DNA of 64,000 bases, from contig CAMPYS010000002.1 in assembly GCA_946998295.1 (NCBI GenBank), forward strand, positions 1 to 64,000, in the 5' to 3' direction. Every line of letters starts with the position of its first letter. The first letter of the stretch is position 1. Shown here piece by piece: positions 36,036 to 44,865 of this stretch. The notes under the pieces are model-generated. The model ran no database searches, was not told the origin of the DNA, and saw only the letters and a list, made by a program, of their open reading frames with translations. This DNA comes from an uncultured Prevotella sp. (lineage in GTDB: Bacteria > Bacteroidota > Bacteroidia > Bacteroidales > Bacteroidaceae). Both the position numbers and the translations under genes were made by a program.

Positions 36036-37241
36036 CTAATATTTTGATTTCATTAAAAATTCTTTAGTATCCCATTCCTCCCTGATAATTCTAAATTCTC
36101 CTGTATTTGTTTTTAAATAAACTATAGGAAAATAGTGTATGAAAAGTGGAGTTAATGCCATTGTATAAGAACCAACTCTATCACAGATAATTTTATCACC
36201 TATATTTATAGTTCTGCTATTTTTAGGTAATGTAAATAATCTATCATATTCTAAACAAGTTAGACCTCCTATTATTTGTTCTTGTGAACTTATAGTTTCT
36301 TTTTGAGTGTAAATGAAAGATTTAAAGTAATCACTTTTTTTGAAGAATGGGTCTATATCGTTTCTCGTTCCATCTGTTGTTATATATATATTACCATCAT
36401 GTTCTTTAATATCTATAACAGAGCAAATATATGTAACCGAAGAAGATATTAAGGCATTACCAGGTTCGACAATAATATTATACTCTTCACCATTTATTTT
36501 TTTTAATTCTTTATATATTGATTTAGTATACTCATTAAAGGTAGGTTTATTTGGCATAGGACCAAAGAATCCACCACCTAAATCCCAATATTTCAAATTC
36601 AGCTGTAATGTTTTAATAATATGTATCACATATTCTACAACTTTTTGATAAAAGTGTACACTTCTTGTTTTGGGTTCCTTATGAGAGTGTATGCCTACAA
36701 GTTTTATATATGGTTTAGTTTGAATAAGTTTTATAGCTTTTTCTAAATCTTCAGAATCGAAAGAAAACCCAAAACGGCTGTCATCGTTTTTACTAAAAGC
36801 ATCTTCTTGAGAAATATTAGAAGAGTCAATATTTATTCTAATACCAATTTCATATATTTTGTTTTTTGGTAGTTCATTTAACCAATCTATTTCTCTCCAT
36901 GTTTCAATATTTACAATAGCATTATGTTGTATTGCATCAAGAAATGTTTTTTTTGACTTTAGCGGACCATTGTATATAATATGTTCTTTAGTAAACCCTA
37001 TATTAATTGCAAGTTGATATTCATGATATGATACTACCTCTGCATAACATCCATTCTCTTTTGCAACTTTTAGACAATATGGTAAGGAATTTGTTTTTAG
37101 GGAATATCCTATTATGTTATTTTTGAATTCTTTATTTAATGCTGTCTTGAATTTACGGATACAGCTTTTTAATTCATCTTCATTAAAAATGAATAAAGGG
37201 GTTTGCAGCTTTTTAATTTTATTAATATCAGTTATGTCCAT
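36036..37241 (-). CDS. PLP-dependent decarboxylase, DAP/ornithine fold type III (copy A)
   Basis: A 401-residue fold-III (alanine-racemase-like barrel) enzyme. The PLP Lys is in GYSLKTNSLPYC (about residue 49), HSHKEPKTRS corresponds to the family's His motif, WDLGGGFFGP binds the phosphate, EPGNALISS contacts PLP, and GGLTCLEYDRLF supplies the catalytic Cys and Asp. All are typical of lysA/ODC-type decarboxylases, but the surroundings show no lysine or polyamine genes. By hand count it is about 80 % identical to the copy at 53849 over the first 127 residues. It overlaps the sugar transferase by 14 bp, and the ATP-grasp gene follows after 3 bp. Confidence 0.9.
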   Translation of the reverse strand: MDITDINKIKKLQTPLFIFNEDELKSCIRKFKTALNKEFKNNIIGYSLKTNSLPYCLKVAKENGCYAEVVSYHEYQLAINIGFTKEHIIYNGPLKSKKTFLDAIQHNAIVNIETWREIDWLNELPKNKIYEIGIRINIDSSNISQEDAFSKNDDSRFGFSFDSEDLEKAIKLIQTKPYIKLVGIHSHKEPKTRSVHFYQKVVEYVIHIIKTLQLNLKYWDLGGGFFGPMPNKPTFNEYTKSIYKELKKINGEEYNIIVEPGNALISSSVTYICSVIDIKEHDGNIYITTDGTRNDIDPFFKKSDYFKSFIYTQKETISSQEQIIGGLTCLEYDRLFTLPKNSRTINIGDKIICDRVGSYTMALTPLFIHYFPIVYLKTNTGEFRIIREEWDTKEFLMKSKY

Positions 37242-37836
37242 TGAAACTTTCTATTGTTGCGTTATTCTCTTGATTAATATCTTTTCTGCATATTACTTTC
37301 TTAATTGTAATTAGTATGATTTTCAAATCTGTTAATAAAGAGCAATTATCTACATACCATACATCATATTCAAATTTTTGTTTCCAGCTTATTGCATTAC
37401 GTCCATGACATTGTGCCCATCCAGTTATACCTGGTTTTACATCATGTCTGCGCATTTGTTCTTTTGAATACAATGGTAGATATTTAATTAATAATGGTCG
37501 AGGTCCTATTAATGACATATCACCTTTTAGAACATTAAAAAATTGAGGAAGTTCATCTATGGATGTAGAGCGAACAAATTTACCTATTGTAGTAAGTCGG
37601 TCTTCATCTGGAAGTAATTCTCCTAAAGAATCACGTTCATCAGTCATAGTTTTGAACTTTATAATTTTGAAAATTTTTCCATGTAGACCAGGTCTTTCTT
37701 GTATAAAAAATGCACCTGCTTTTTTATTTGCAAAATGTAGCCAAATTGTTACAATAATAAGTATTGGAGAAAGTATTATTAACACGCATAATGATATTAA
37801 TATATCAAATATTCGCTTGAAACAAGATCTGTACAT
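37228..37836 (-). CDS. Initiating phosphoglycosyltransferase (PglC-like)
   Basis: A monotopic sugar-phosphate transferase of 202 residues that begins glycan assembly by moving a sugar-1-phosphate to undecaprenyl phosphate. The re-entrant N-terminal helix (residues 8-32) is followed by ERPGLHGKIFKIIKFKTMTDE, the catalytic Asp-Glu pair in SIDELPQFFNVLKGDMSLIGPRP, and PGITGWAQCHGRN. The size equals PglC rather than the larger WbaP/WcaJ type. It lies in the middle of the locus, 14 bp overlapped with the decarboxylase gene. Confidence 0.93.
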   Translation of the reverse strand: MYRSCFKRIFDILISLCVLIILSPILIIVTIWLHFANKKAGAFFIQERPGLHGKIFKIIKFKTMTDERDSLGELLPDEDRLTTIGKFVRSTSIDELPQFFNVLKGDMSLIGPRPLLIKYLPLYSKEQMRRHDVKPGITGWAQCHGRNAISWKQKFEYDVWYVDNCSLLTDLKIILITIKKVICRKDINQENNATIESFNGHN

Positions 37837-38029
37837 TTAATATTATTTTAAAAAGTTTAGTATTCCTGTCGTTTTTTTTTTATTATAACCATATGATAGT
37901 TATTGATAAGATATACCTATTCTTTTAAGTATTTTCAGATGTATAAAAAATACTAATACATTGTTACTGTATTGAACATTTACCCTAGTGTGAAAGACGT
38001 TTCGCTTATTTTCTCTATAGTAGGAGATA

Positions 38030-39331
38030 TTATTTTTTTATATCACATGCAGTATACATCTGTCTTATAGCTTCCCACACATCTTTTTGTTCGTATCTTT
38101 CTTTAATTAGCCTTCGACTATTGGCAGCCATTTGTTTTGTTTTGACTGGATTAGTAATAAGCTTGTACATTGATTTATAAAGAGCTTTTGCCGTTGGGGA
38201 AGAAAAACCTTTAGAACTTTTATCATTAGGATTATACTTGATTATTTTTCCTTTATTGTCAATAGGTGAAGGTATTATTATTCCATTTACATTATTTATT
38301 ATTATTTCATTACATCCACTAATGTCTGTAACGATACAAGGTAAATTCATTGCACCTGCTTCCATAGGAGCATTAGGGAATCCTTCACGGTAACTTGGAA
38401 GTACTAAGGCATCAGATGCTAAGATGTATGGTCGTACATCAGTTTGATGACCTGCATAATATATATATATTGATTGGTTTAAGAACTTTTGTGTTTTTTC
38501 TGTAATTTTGCCATCACTTTGTATTTCTTGTTCTCCAACAAGTAGTAGTTTAGGCTGTTTTGGTAGAGTAGGGGATACATCAATGAGCCGTTTCATGGCT
38601 TCCGATAATTCATTTATTCCTTTGTCTCTTATCATGCGTGCTATGAGAATAAAAACAAAGTCGTCTTTTTTATAGTCTAATTTTTTACGTATGTATTGTC
38701 TGCCATCAAATGGAAGAGAGTCAGCTATCACATTAGTAGTTTGGTTCTCATGTTGTAATATTTCATTAGTAGCTTCAAGTGAGAAATAAGCTGTATCTTT
38801 TCCATTAATATTTCCGTGATTTATAACTGATAATGTCTTTTTAGTTATATTGTCATTACTTAATATTTGTTTCACTCCATTTCCTTCAGGTATTACTTTT
38901 GTAGCACAAAGACAGGTAATTCTTTCCATGGTTTTTAGAATTAATCTTAATCCTCCATGTGTAGCTTGATAACGCAGTCCTGTAACTGTATAAATACGAT
39001 TTGGAACTCTTGCTAACAGTGCAGCAATCATTCCCAATAATGATCCTTTGGGAGTATTAGCATGTACACACCATGGACGTTCATTTTTAAATAATTTATA
39101 TAAAAACCATAGGGCTTTTATATCTTTAATAATACTGATAGGTCTTTCTAATGGAGCATTTACAACTTTTACGCCTTCACGTTTTGCAACTTCGTGAAGA
39201 ACTCCTGTATCTTTAGCTACGCCAATAACATTATAGTATTGATTGAGAAATTTTAATTGTCCCTTGATTAAAGAATTTAAACTAATATCAGCAGTAGTAA
39301 TGCGTATAAGTTTTTTTTTAGTTTTTACCAT
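38030..39331 (-). CDS. Glycosyltransferase family 4 (PglA-like)
   Basis: A GT-B retaining transferase of 433 residues. The N-domain has LIRITTADISLNSLIKGQLKFLNQYY and VHANTPKGSLLGMIAALLARVPNRIYTVTGLRY, the same pattern as PglA/CapM. The C-domain has FVFILIARMIRDKGINEL and the acceptor/donor motif YREGFPNAPMEAGAMNLPCIVTD with both Glu. Likely adds the second sugar after the PglC-like enzyme. Sits 6 bp after the next glycosyltransferase gene upstream; separated by ~190 bp from the sugar transferase gene, with a T9 run but no clear promoter. Confidence 0.9.
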   Translation of the reverse strand: MVKTKKKLIRITTADISLNSLIKGQLKFLNQYYNVIGVAKDTGVLHEVAKREGVKVVNAPLERPISIIKDIKALWFLYKLFKNERPWCVHANTPKGSLLGMIAALLARVPNRIYTVTGLRYQATHGGLRLILKTMERITCLCATKVIPEGNGVKQILSNDNITKKTLSVINHGNINGKDTAYFSLEATNEILQHENQTTNVIADSLPFDGRQYIRKKLDYKKDDFVFILIARMIRDKGINELSEAMKRLIDVSPTLPKQPKLLLVGEQEIQSDGKITEKTQKFLNQSIYIYYAGHQTDVRPYILASDALVLPSYREGFPNAPMEAGAMNLPCIVTDISGCNEIIINNVNGIIIPSPIDNKGKIIKYNPNDKSSKGFSSPTAKALYKSMYKLITNPVKTKQMAANSRRLIKERYEQKDVWEAIRQMYTACDIKK

Positions 39332-39337
39332 ATTTGC

Positions 39338-40450
39338 TTATGCTTTACTATTCATTACCATATTGTAGATTTTATTATATCCTTCTACCATTTTATTAAT
39401 ATCAAATTGTTTAGCTCTTTCGAAACATCTTTGAGCTATTTTCTCGGAGAAGTCTTTATCTTTATATAGATGATGGATTATTTCTTTAAGTTCGTTGACA
39501 TTAGATTCTTTAAATAGTAGCCCATACCCTTTTGTAACTTCTCTAAGTCCATTAACGTCACTGGCAATGAATGGCTTTCCTGCTGACATTCCTTCTACGT
39601 TACTTAAACTTAGTCCTTCCCAATGGGAAGCCATTACAATATAATCTGCAGCTTTTAGTACATTTGGAATATCTGTTCGCATACCCAAGAATCTAACACG
39701 TTTGCTTACATTAAAATCTTTTGTAAGTTTTTTTACAGTATTTTCTCTATTTCCAATTCCTGCAAACCACACCTCAAACTTTTCTTTATCTAATAATGAT
39801 AATGTCTTAACAACTGTATCTTGGTCTTTTGCCTCTCTAAAACCTGCAACCATTAGTATAGCCTTTCTGTTTTCTTTTAATTCTATGAGTTCTTTGCATG
39901 CAATAGCTTTGTGTATAGTTTCTACATCTACTCCATTATTAATAGTTGATATTTTATTATATTTTTTTGTATTAGAATCTATCCAATCTCCCCCCATATA
40001 TTTACGTAGTTCATCTTCAGCTATTTTGCTTATACAGATAGTATGTGAATATCTATTATACATCCAACTTTCTATTGGAGCATACCACTTCCAACCGCGT
40101 TTGCGGTTGGAAGTGGTATGCTCAGTGGAGACAAGCTCCACTGAGCATAACACTCCAGCAATAGCCGTAAACAATTGTGGAGATGAGTTATGAGTATGAA
40201 CAATATCATACTGTTTCATAATGCGTGTTAGCTTGAAAATAAGAAGCGGATTATATACATTATGTCCAAGTTTGTATATTTTAGTGTTAGGTTCTTCTTT
40301 TTTAAGTTTATCCATAAGAGGTGTATCTTCTCCATTGAATACCGCAACATCAACAACATGACCTTTAGAACGGAGTCGGGGAACTAAATCTACTACCAAT
40401 TTTTCTGCACCTCCCATTAATAGTGAAGTAATTACATAGAGTATTTTCAT
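39338..40450 (-). CDS. Glycosyltransferase family 4
   Basis: A 370-residue GT-B enzyme with VITSLLMGGAEKLVVDLVPRL at the start, ILMVAGFREAKDQDTVVKTL in the C-domain and SHWEGLSLSNVEGMSAGKPFIASD with the EX7E-type donor motif. It contains two overlapping perfect palindromes at 40078-40149 that code the conserved STEHTTSNRKRGWKWYAP region; the frame is intact across them. Adjacent genes touch (1 bp overlap upstream, 6 bp gap downstream). Confidence 0.9.
   Translation of the reverse strand: MKILYVITSLLMGGAEKLVVDLVPRLRSKGHVVDVAVFNGEDTPLMDKLKKEEPNTKIYKLGHNVYNPLLIFKLTRIMKQYDIVHTHNSSPQLFTAIAGVLCSVELVSTEHTTSNRKRGWKWYAPIESWMYNRYSHTICISKIAEDELRKYMGGDWIDSNTKKYNKISTINNGVDVETIHKAIACKELIELKENRKAILMVAGFREAKDQDTVVKTLSLLDKEKFEVWFAGIGNRENTVKKLTKDFNVSKRVRFLGMRTDIPNVLKAADYIVMASHWEGLSLSNVEGMSAGKPFIASDVNGLREVTKGYGLLFKESNVNELKEIIHHLYKDKDFSEKIAQRCFERAKQFDINKMVEGYNKIYNMVMNSKA
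40078..40149. repeat. Two overlapping perfect palindromes inside a glycosyltransferase gene
   Basis: Hairpin 1: a 21-bp perfect stem between 40078-40098 and 40103-40123 with loop gttt. Hairpin 2: a 14-bp perfect stem between 40117-40130 and 40136-40149 with loop acaag. They share the tatgctc segment, so gagcata occurs at 40078, inverted at 40117 and again at 40143. The segment is markedly richer in G+C than its surroundings. Confidence 0.95.
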
Positions 40451-41358
40451 TATAATCTTTTATAGTTAAGTGTATTTTGTGTTTTTAAGTCATTTATGTG
40501 CATTAACCAACCTAACGGGTATAGTAAATAATATTTCCAAGAAATTATAGGTATATTATTACTTTTATAGGTTGAGTTATTCTTATAGCACCATCTAAAT
40601 CTCCAATAGTTTATGCCTGCTTTTAATTTTTGTTTGAACGGAATGTTAATCTCTAACATTTCTGCGTATGTCATCATTGACGCAATAGGACTTTTCATTC
40701 TGATTTTGATTATTTGTTTTGTAAGTCCTTCATCTTGATATTCTACTTGATAGATAGCTTGATTAATAAAACGTAATTTATATTGTTTTGCAATTCTATT
40801 CCATATTAACGCTTCTGGTACGAATCGTTCTCCTTTTATTTCTGGGAAAGGGTATTTACGTATAATATGAGTATAAAAAACTTCTTTTAAATCGCCAACT
40901 ACTTTGTACTTATATCTTATTTCGATTGAGTTGCAATCAATAAATTCCTTAACTAATCCATTACCAACTATTTTACTATTTTTATAGCAATCTAACCCAC
41001 AAATTCCTCCAAAGGTATTATTGTTTTTTATTTGTTGATACTGATTAAAGATTATTTCTATCGATCTTGGTAAAAGCATATCATCGCTGTCGGCAATAAA
41101 AAAAAGTTTTCCTTTTGCTTCTTTGACACCTCTATTTACAGCTCTATGTTTACCTCCATTAAGTTGTTTTATATATGTAATTGAAAAATTATTCTTTTCA
41201 TTAGCAAATTTCTTACAAATTTGTTCAGTATCATCTGTACTTCCATCATCAACGATAATCCATTCAAAATCATTAACAGTTTGTTTTCTAATACTTTCAT
41301 ATAATCTTGGCAATAGTTTTCCTCTGTTATATGTAGGGGTAAAAATCGTTATCAACAT
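40450..41358 (-). CDS. Glycosyltransferase family 2
   Basis: A GT-A inverting transferase of 302 residues: ITIFTPTYNRGKLLPRLYESI, the nucleotide-binding IIVDDGSTDDTEQIC and the metal-binding FIADSDDMLLP (about residues 90-100). Typical family length. It overlaps the acyltransferase gene by 7 bp. Confidence 0.92.
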   Translation of the reverse strand: MLITIFTPTYNRGKLLPRLYESIRKQTVNDFEWIIVDDGSTDDTEQICKKFANEKNNFSITYIKQLNGGKHRAVNRGVKEAKGKLFFIADSDDMLLPRSIEIIFNQYQQIKNNNTFGGICGLDCYKNSKIVGNGLVKEFIDCNSIEIRYKYKVVGDLKEVFYTHIIRKYPFPEIKGERFVPEALIWNRIAKQYKLRFINQAIYQVEYQDEGLTKQIIKIRMKSPIASMMTYAEMLEINIPFKQKLKAGINYWRFRWCYKNNSTYKSNNIPIISWKYYLLYPLGWLMHINDLKTQNTLNYKRL

Positions 41359-42422
41359 AGCTTAAGATTAAAAAAATATACTATTTTATTCCAAATAAAA
41401 AGTCTTAACTTATCTAATATAATAGCAAAGATAAACCAAAATACTAAATATGAAATGATAAAGATAGAGAATTCTAATGTATTGTAAGTATTAAAATTAT
41501 CTCTTATGATTTTACCAAATATAGGTCTCAATATTAACTCATGACCATGCAGCAAATAAACTGCAAAACAAGATATTGCTACATTATTGATTATTTTGTT
41601 TTGTAATGTTAATTTAGAAAAACAAATAAACAAGCATACAGATGCTATTATTACAAAAGGTTGTGTATAAGTAAAGAGCCGCCCCGCTACGGGAATATCA
41701 AGGATTGTAACAATATAAGCCATGAAAGTTAGGGAAAGTATTATTGTAAAATAGATGATAAAATAAGATTTTGCACTCAGTACTAAATTATAGCGGCATG
41801 AAAGGATATTTTCAAATTCTTTTAATCCAGATTTGCGAAGATAACCTATAAAAACATAGAGACCTATAAATGATGTTGCAGAATATCCTCCAGAAAACCA
41901 ATCTGCCCCATATAAAGATAGCCAGGCATATATTGTTTGAAATGTATAAAAAAGAATAAGAAAAGATTTTAATTCTTTGTTTGTTGCATTCTTAATAAAC
42001 AGATTCAGCAATGGTGATAATATCATTAATCCTATATACGCTTTAACAAACCAATACTCACTTCCTTTTAAGAAAAATATTGTAATGACAGCTTCTTTTG
42101 AAAAATATTTATTAGTATCATAAAGCAAAAAAACAAAATATATAGTAAATGAAAAAAACAAAACTTGAAATATGAAAGAAAGTAATTTCTTTTTACTCAA
42201 ATGGATACCAAACCAGCCTGATATAATTACAAATACATTTACACATACACATGACAACGAATTAAAAAAGAATATGAGAAAAGAAGAAATTGGCTTTTCT
42301 ATACAATTATTATAATGTGGCACACCAGTTGATAAGAAACAAGAGTGAAGAACCAAAACAAGAAAAATAGAAACAATTCTCAATAATTCTATATTAGAAA
42401 ATCTACATTTGGATATTGTCAT
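41352..42422 (-). CDS. Acyltransferase family 3 membrane protein (O-acetyltransferase)
   Basis: A 356-residue integral membrane protein with about ten helices and the family opening NIELLRIVSIFLVLVLHSCF, whose His is the usual catalytic residue. Other family features are YWFVKAYIGLMILSPLLNLFI and the closing FAVYLLHGHELILRP. It would put an acetyl or other acyl group on the glycan. It is one of two such enzymes in the locus; the other at 47516 bears the G10 tract. Confidence 0.88.
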   Translation of the reverse strand: MTISKCRFSNIELLRIVSIFLVLVLHSCFLSTGVPHYNNCIEKPISSFLIFFFNSLSCVCVNVFVIISGWFGIHLSKKKLLSFIFQVLFFSFTIYFVFLLYDTNKYFSKEAVITIFFLKGSEYWFVKAYIGLMILSPLLNLFIKNATNKELKSFLILFYTFQTIYAWLSLYGADWFSGGYSATSFIGLYVFIGYLRKSGLKEFENILSCRYNLVLSAKSYFIIYFTIILSLTFMAYIVTILDIPVAGRLFTYTQPFVIIASVCLFICFSKLTLQNKIINNVAISCFAVYLLHGHELILRPIFGKIIRDNFNTYNTLEFSIFIISYLVFWFIFAIILDKLRLFIWNKIVYFFNLKLC

Positions 42423-42423
42423 A

Positions 42424-43605
42424 TTATTTTCTTAAATTAAATTCTATTCTAAGTGGTTTCCTATACAACTTGTCAGTATCATATCTAGCATCATATTCGT
42501 AATGTTTATGGCTATAATCACCTTGACGATAACCATTAGTTAAGAATGTTTTATATGGGTATAAGTTTAAGTAGTCTTGCCAATTATTATACACTCTAAT
42601 ATATAAAAACAAACAAATAATTATGACTCCTATGGATAGTACACTTTGTTTGTGCAGTTTGTTACAAATATTCGATAATGTTACTATAATACCTATCATA
42701 TAATACCATGAAAGTCTTCCTCCATTATCAGATCTAATGAATAGCAATAGTGATGCACAAAACCCCAAAGCTATATTTAGCATTTCAATATCTATTTTTT
42801 CTTTTCCTATATTATAATATTTACTTAGAATAATACTTAAGAAAATAATTACCTCTAACAAGTAGGCGAATCGTGCACTGCCAGAAGCACTATAATCAGC
42901 ATGCTGTTCAATAACAGAACTATCACCATATGCATTGAATAGAGCATTTGGCAAAGGCGATAAACCTATGAGCAGTGCAATTATCATCACTGTAATTACA
43001 GAACTAACAGAATATTTCTTAATTGGAATAAAATACATTGGAAAGAAGATAATAGCAGACTTGTGTATTGTCAAGACTGTAAGGAAAACTAAAATAAACT
43101 TCCAAAACTTTCTATCTATAATATATTTTATACCTAACCATATTATGGTAGCTCCTAATACTTGTCGTAGATAGGTAAATGTGAAAAAAAACCACAAACC
43201 CATGAATAGCATTAATGCTAATGGATAGTTTTTAGCATATTCTTTAAGTGAGATATATAACAGACAATAAACTATACAAGTATAAATAAAAATGAAGATA
43301 TATCTATTTTCAGTTACAAACGAAATCAATATATTCAAAATAATATATCCAGGTTCGTTTTCAAACATCAAAAAAGCTCCATGTGCAAAATAACTTTCAT
43401 GTCTTGTAGTAATATCAGCTATGCTATCAAATACCTCACCATAAATATATCTGTCGTATCCTCCTAACATATCAGACAGCCCAACAAATAGAGCTAGAAA
43501 TAATAAATAATAAAATAAGAAAATAGGATTTTTATTATCTAATTTTTTATTATTAGAAATATAAACTCCTAATGGAATAATAAATAATATAAAATATAGC
43601 CACAT
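42424..43605 (-). CDS. EpsG-type polysaccharide polymerase (Wzy role)
   Basis: A 393-residue membrane protein with about 11 helices. The pattern SYFAHGAFLMFENEPGYIILN, FTYLRQVLGATIIWLGIKYI and FLTVLTIHKSAIIFFPMYFI (R and H conserved) matches EpsG-family polymerases. It would join the repeat units flipped by the Wzx protein at 49488. It is one base after the acyltransferase gene. No other polymerase is visible in the locus. Confidence 0.82.
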   Translation of the reverse strand: MWLYFILFIIPLGVYISNNKKLDNKNPIFLFYYLLFLALFVGLSDMLGGYDRYIYGEVFDSIADITTRHESYFAHGAFLMFENEPGYIILNILISFVTENRYIFIFIYTCIVYCLLYISLKEYAKNYPLALMLFMGLWFFFTFTYLRQVLGATIIWLGIKYIIDRKFWKFILVFLTVLTIHKSAIIFFPMYFIPIKKYSVSSVITVMIIALLIGLSPLPNALFNAYGDSSVIEQHADYSASGSARFAYLLEVIIFLSIILSKYYNIGKEKIDIEMLNIALGFCASLLLFIRSDNGGRLSWYYMIGIIVTLSNICNKLHKQSVLSIGVIIICLFLYIRVYNNWQDYLNLYPYKTFLTNGYRQGDYSHKHYEYDARYDTDKLYRKPLRIEFNLRK

Positions 43606-43642
43606 AGTCTAAAAAACGAATTATTTACGATCTAAAATCGTA

Positions 43643-44860
43643 TTACAATACTATTGAGAATAATTCTTTTGCGCACTTTTCTCGAGCGTGTTCCTTCAAT
43701 ATATTTTTTCTTTCATAATCTGACATTTGCTCATAATATAAAATATTATTTGGAATATCTAATAAAATATAAATAGCCTGCTGACTATCTTTATATTCTA
43801 TACATCCTTTACCATTTTCTACAGCAATATTTTCTAAAGCGTAAGGAGTACCGATAACCAACAATCCATTGGCAATAGCATCAAGCACCTTACCTTTAGT
43901 CCCTGTACCGATAGAGATAGGATATAAGGCAACATCATGCGCTTGTAGTTCTAATGCATAATCATCAACCCATGTTTTTAAATCAACATTCCACCCATTT
44001 TTTATAAGTTTGGTAGCAGATTTTTGCCAATATTTACCTAAAAATGTTATCTTATAAATACTTTTTAATTTATTTGATACATCTTTTTTACACATTTTTG
44101 TTATCAATTGGTCTGTATCTTCCTTTTGATAAATATCATAACGACCTGGTATTACAATGCGAATAGGAGAATGAAATTTAGATTGTCTTTTATTTTTTAT
44201 GTCTGCACTTTTTTGATATAAAGGATGTTTAAGAAATACTGTTTTTGCATTTGGACAAACTTCATGAAAAAACATTTCATCATTTTTACCAACAAAATGA
44301 TACAATATACGATTATCGATGAAGCACTTTGTCTGTTCCATGTTTCGATATTGGTAATAAGCGTAAGTGTATCGAAATGTTTTTAGCAAAGAAGACACTC
44401 CGAATTTCTTTTTCAATAATCGGTAATAATACATAGATTCACAATCGGGCATTGTTACAAGTTGTTTTGTTTCAAGAAAATGTTTAGTCAATCCAGCAAG
44501 TTCTTCGCCATATATCCATACTAAGTCAGATTGTGAGTTTCTAATATTTTTTACAATCCGTTTTGGTAATTGTAAATAACATAAATATGGGAATGATAGA
44601 AATATTCTTAATATACCTAAATGTAATCTGAACATCCAAGTTATCCACCATGGCATACTAAGTAAATGAATATTTACATTCAATTCCCTTTCTATGTTTT
44701 TTATTTGATAGTTGTCTATATTATTAATATTGTAACTATATATTTCAATATCTATATCAGAATTTTCTTTAACGCCCATAATTAAATGATAAGGTAACGC
44801 AGACGCTGCTCTTATATTATTAAAAGTTGGGGTTGAAAGAGATATAAGTGTTATTTTCAT
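43643..44860 (-). CDS. Glycosyltransferase (GT-B)
   Basis: A 405-residue putative glycosyltransferase with a GT4-like C-domain: IRIVIPGRYDIYQKEDTDQL, YKITFLGKYWQKSATKL and the donor region ALYPISIGTGTKGKVLDAIANGLLVIGT. The N-terminal half is poorly conserved but includes LVWIYGEELAGLTKHFLETKQLVTMPDCES. Sugar unknown. It ends 37 bp from the polymerase gene start. Confidence 0.8.
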   Translation of the reverse strand: MKITLISLSTPTFNNIRAASALPYHLIMGVKENSDIDIEIYSYNINNIDNYQIKNIERELNVNIHLLSMPWWITWMFRLHLGILRIFLSFPYLCYLQLPKRIVKNIRNSQSDLVWIYGEELAGLTKHFLETKQLVTMPDCESMYYYRLLKKKFGVSSLLKTFRYTYAYYQYRNMEQTKCFIDNRILYHFVGKNDEMFFHEVCPNAKTVFLKHPLYQKSADIKNKRQSKFHSPIRIVIPGRYDIYQKEDTDQLITKMCKKDVSNKLKSIYKITFLGKYWQKSATKLIKNGWNVDLKTWVDDYALELQAHDVALYPISIGTGTKGKVLDAIANGLLVIGTPYALENIAVENGKGCIEYKDSQQAIYILLDIPNNILYYEQMSDYERKNILKEHAREKCAKELFSIVL

Positions 44861-44865
44861 TGTTA

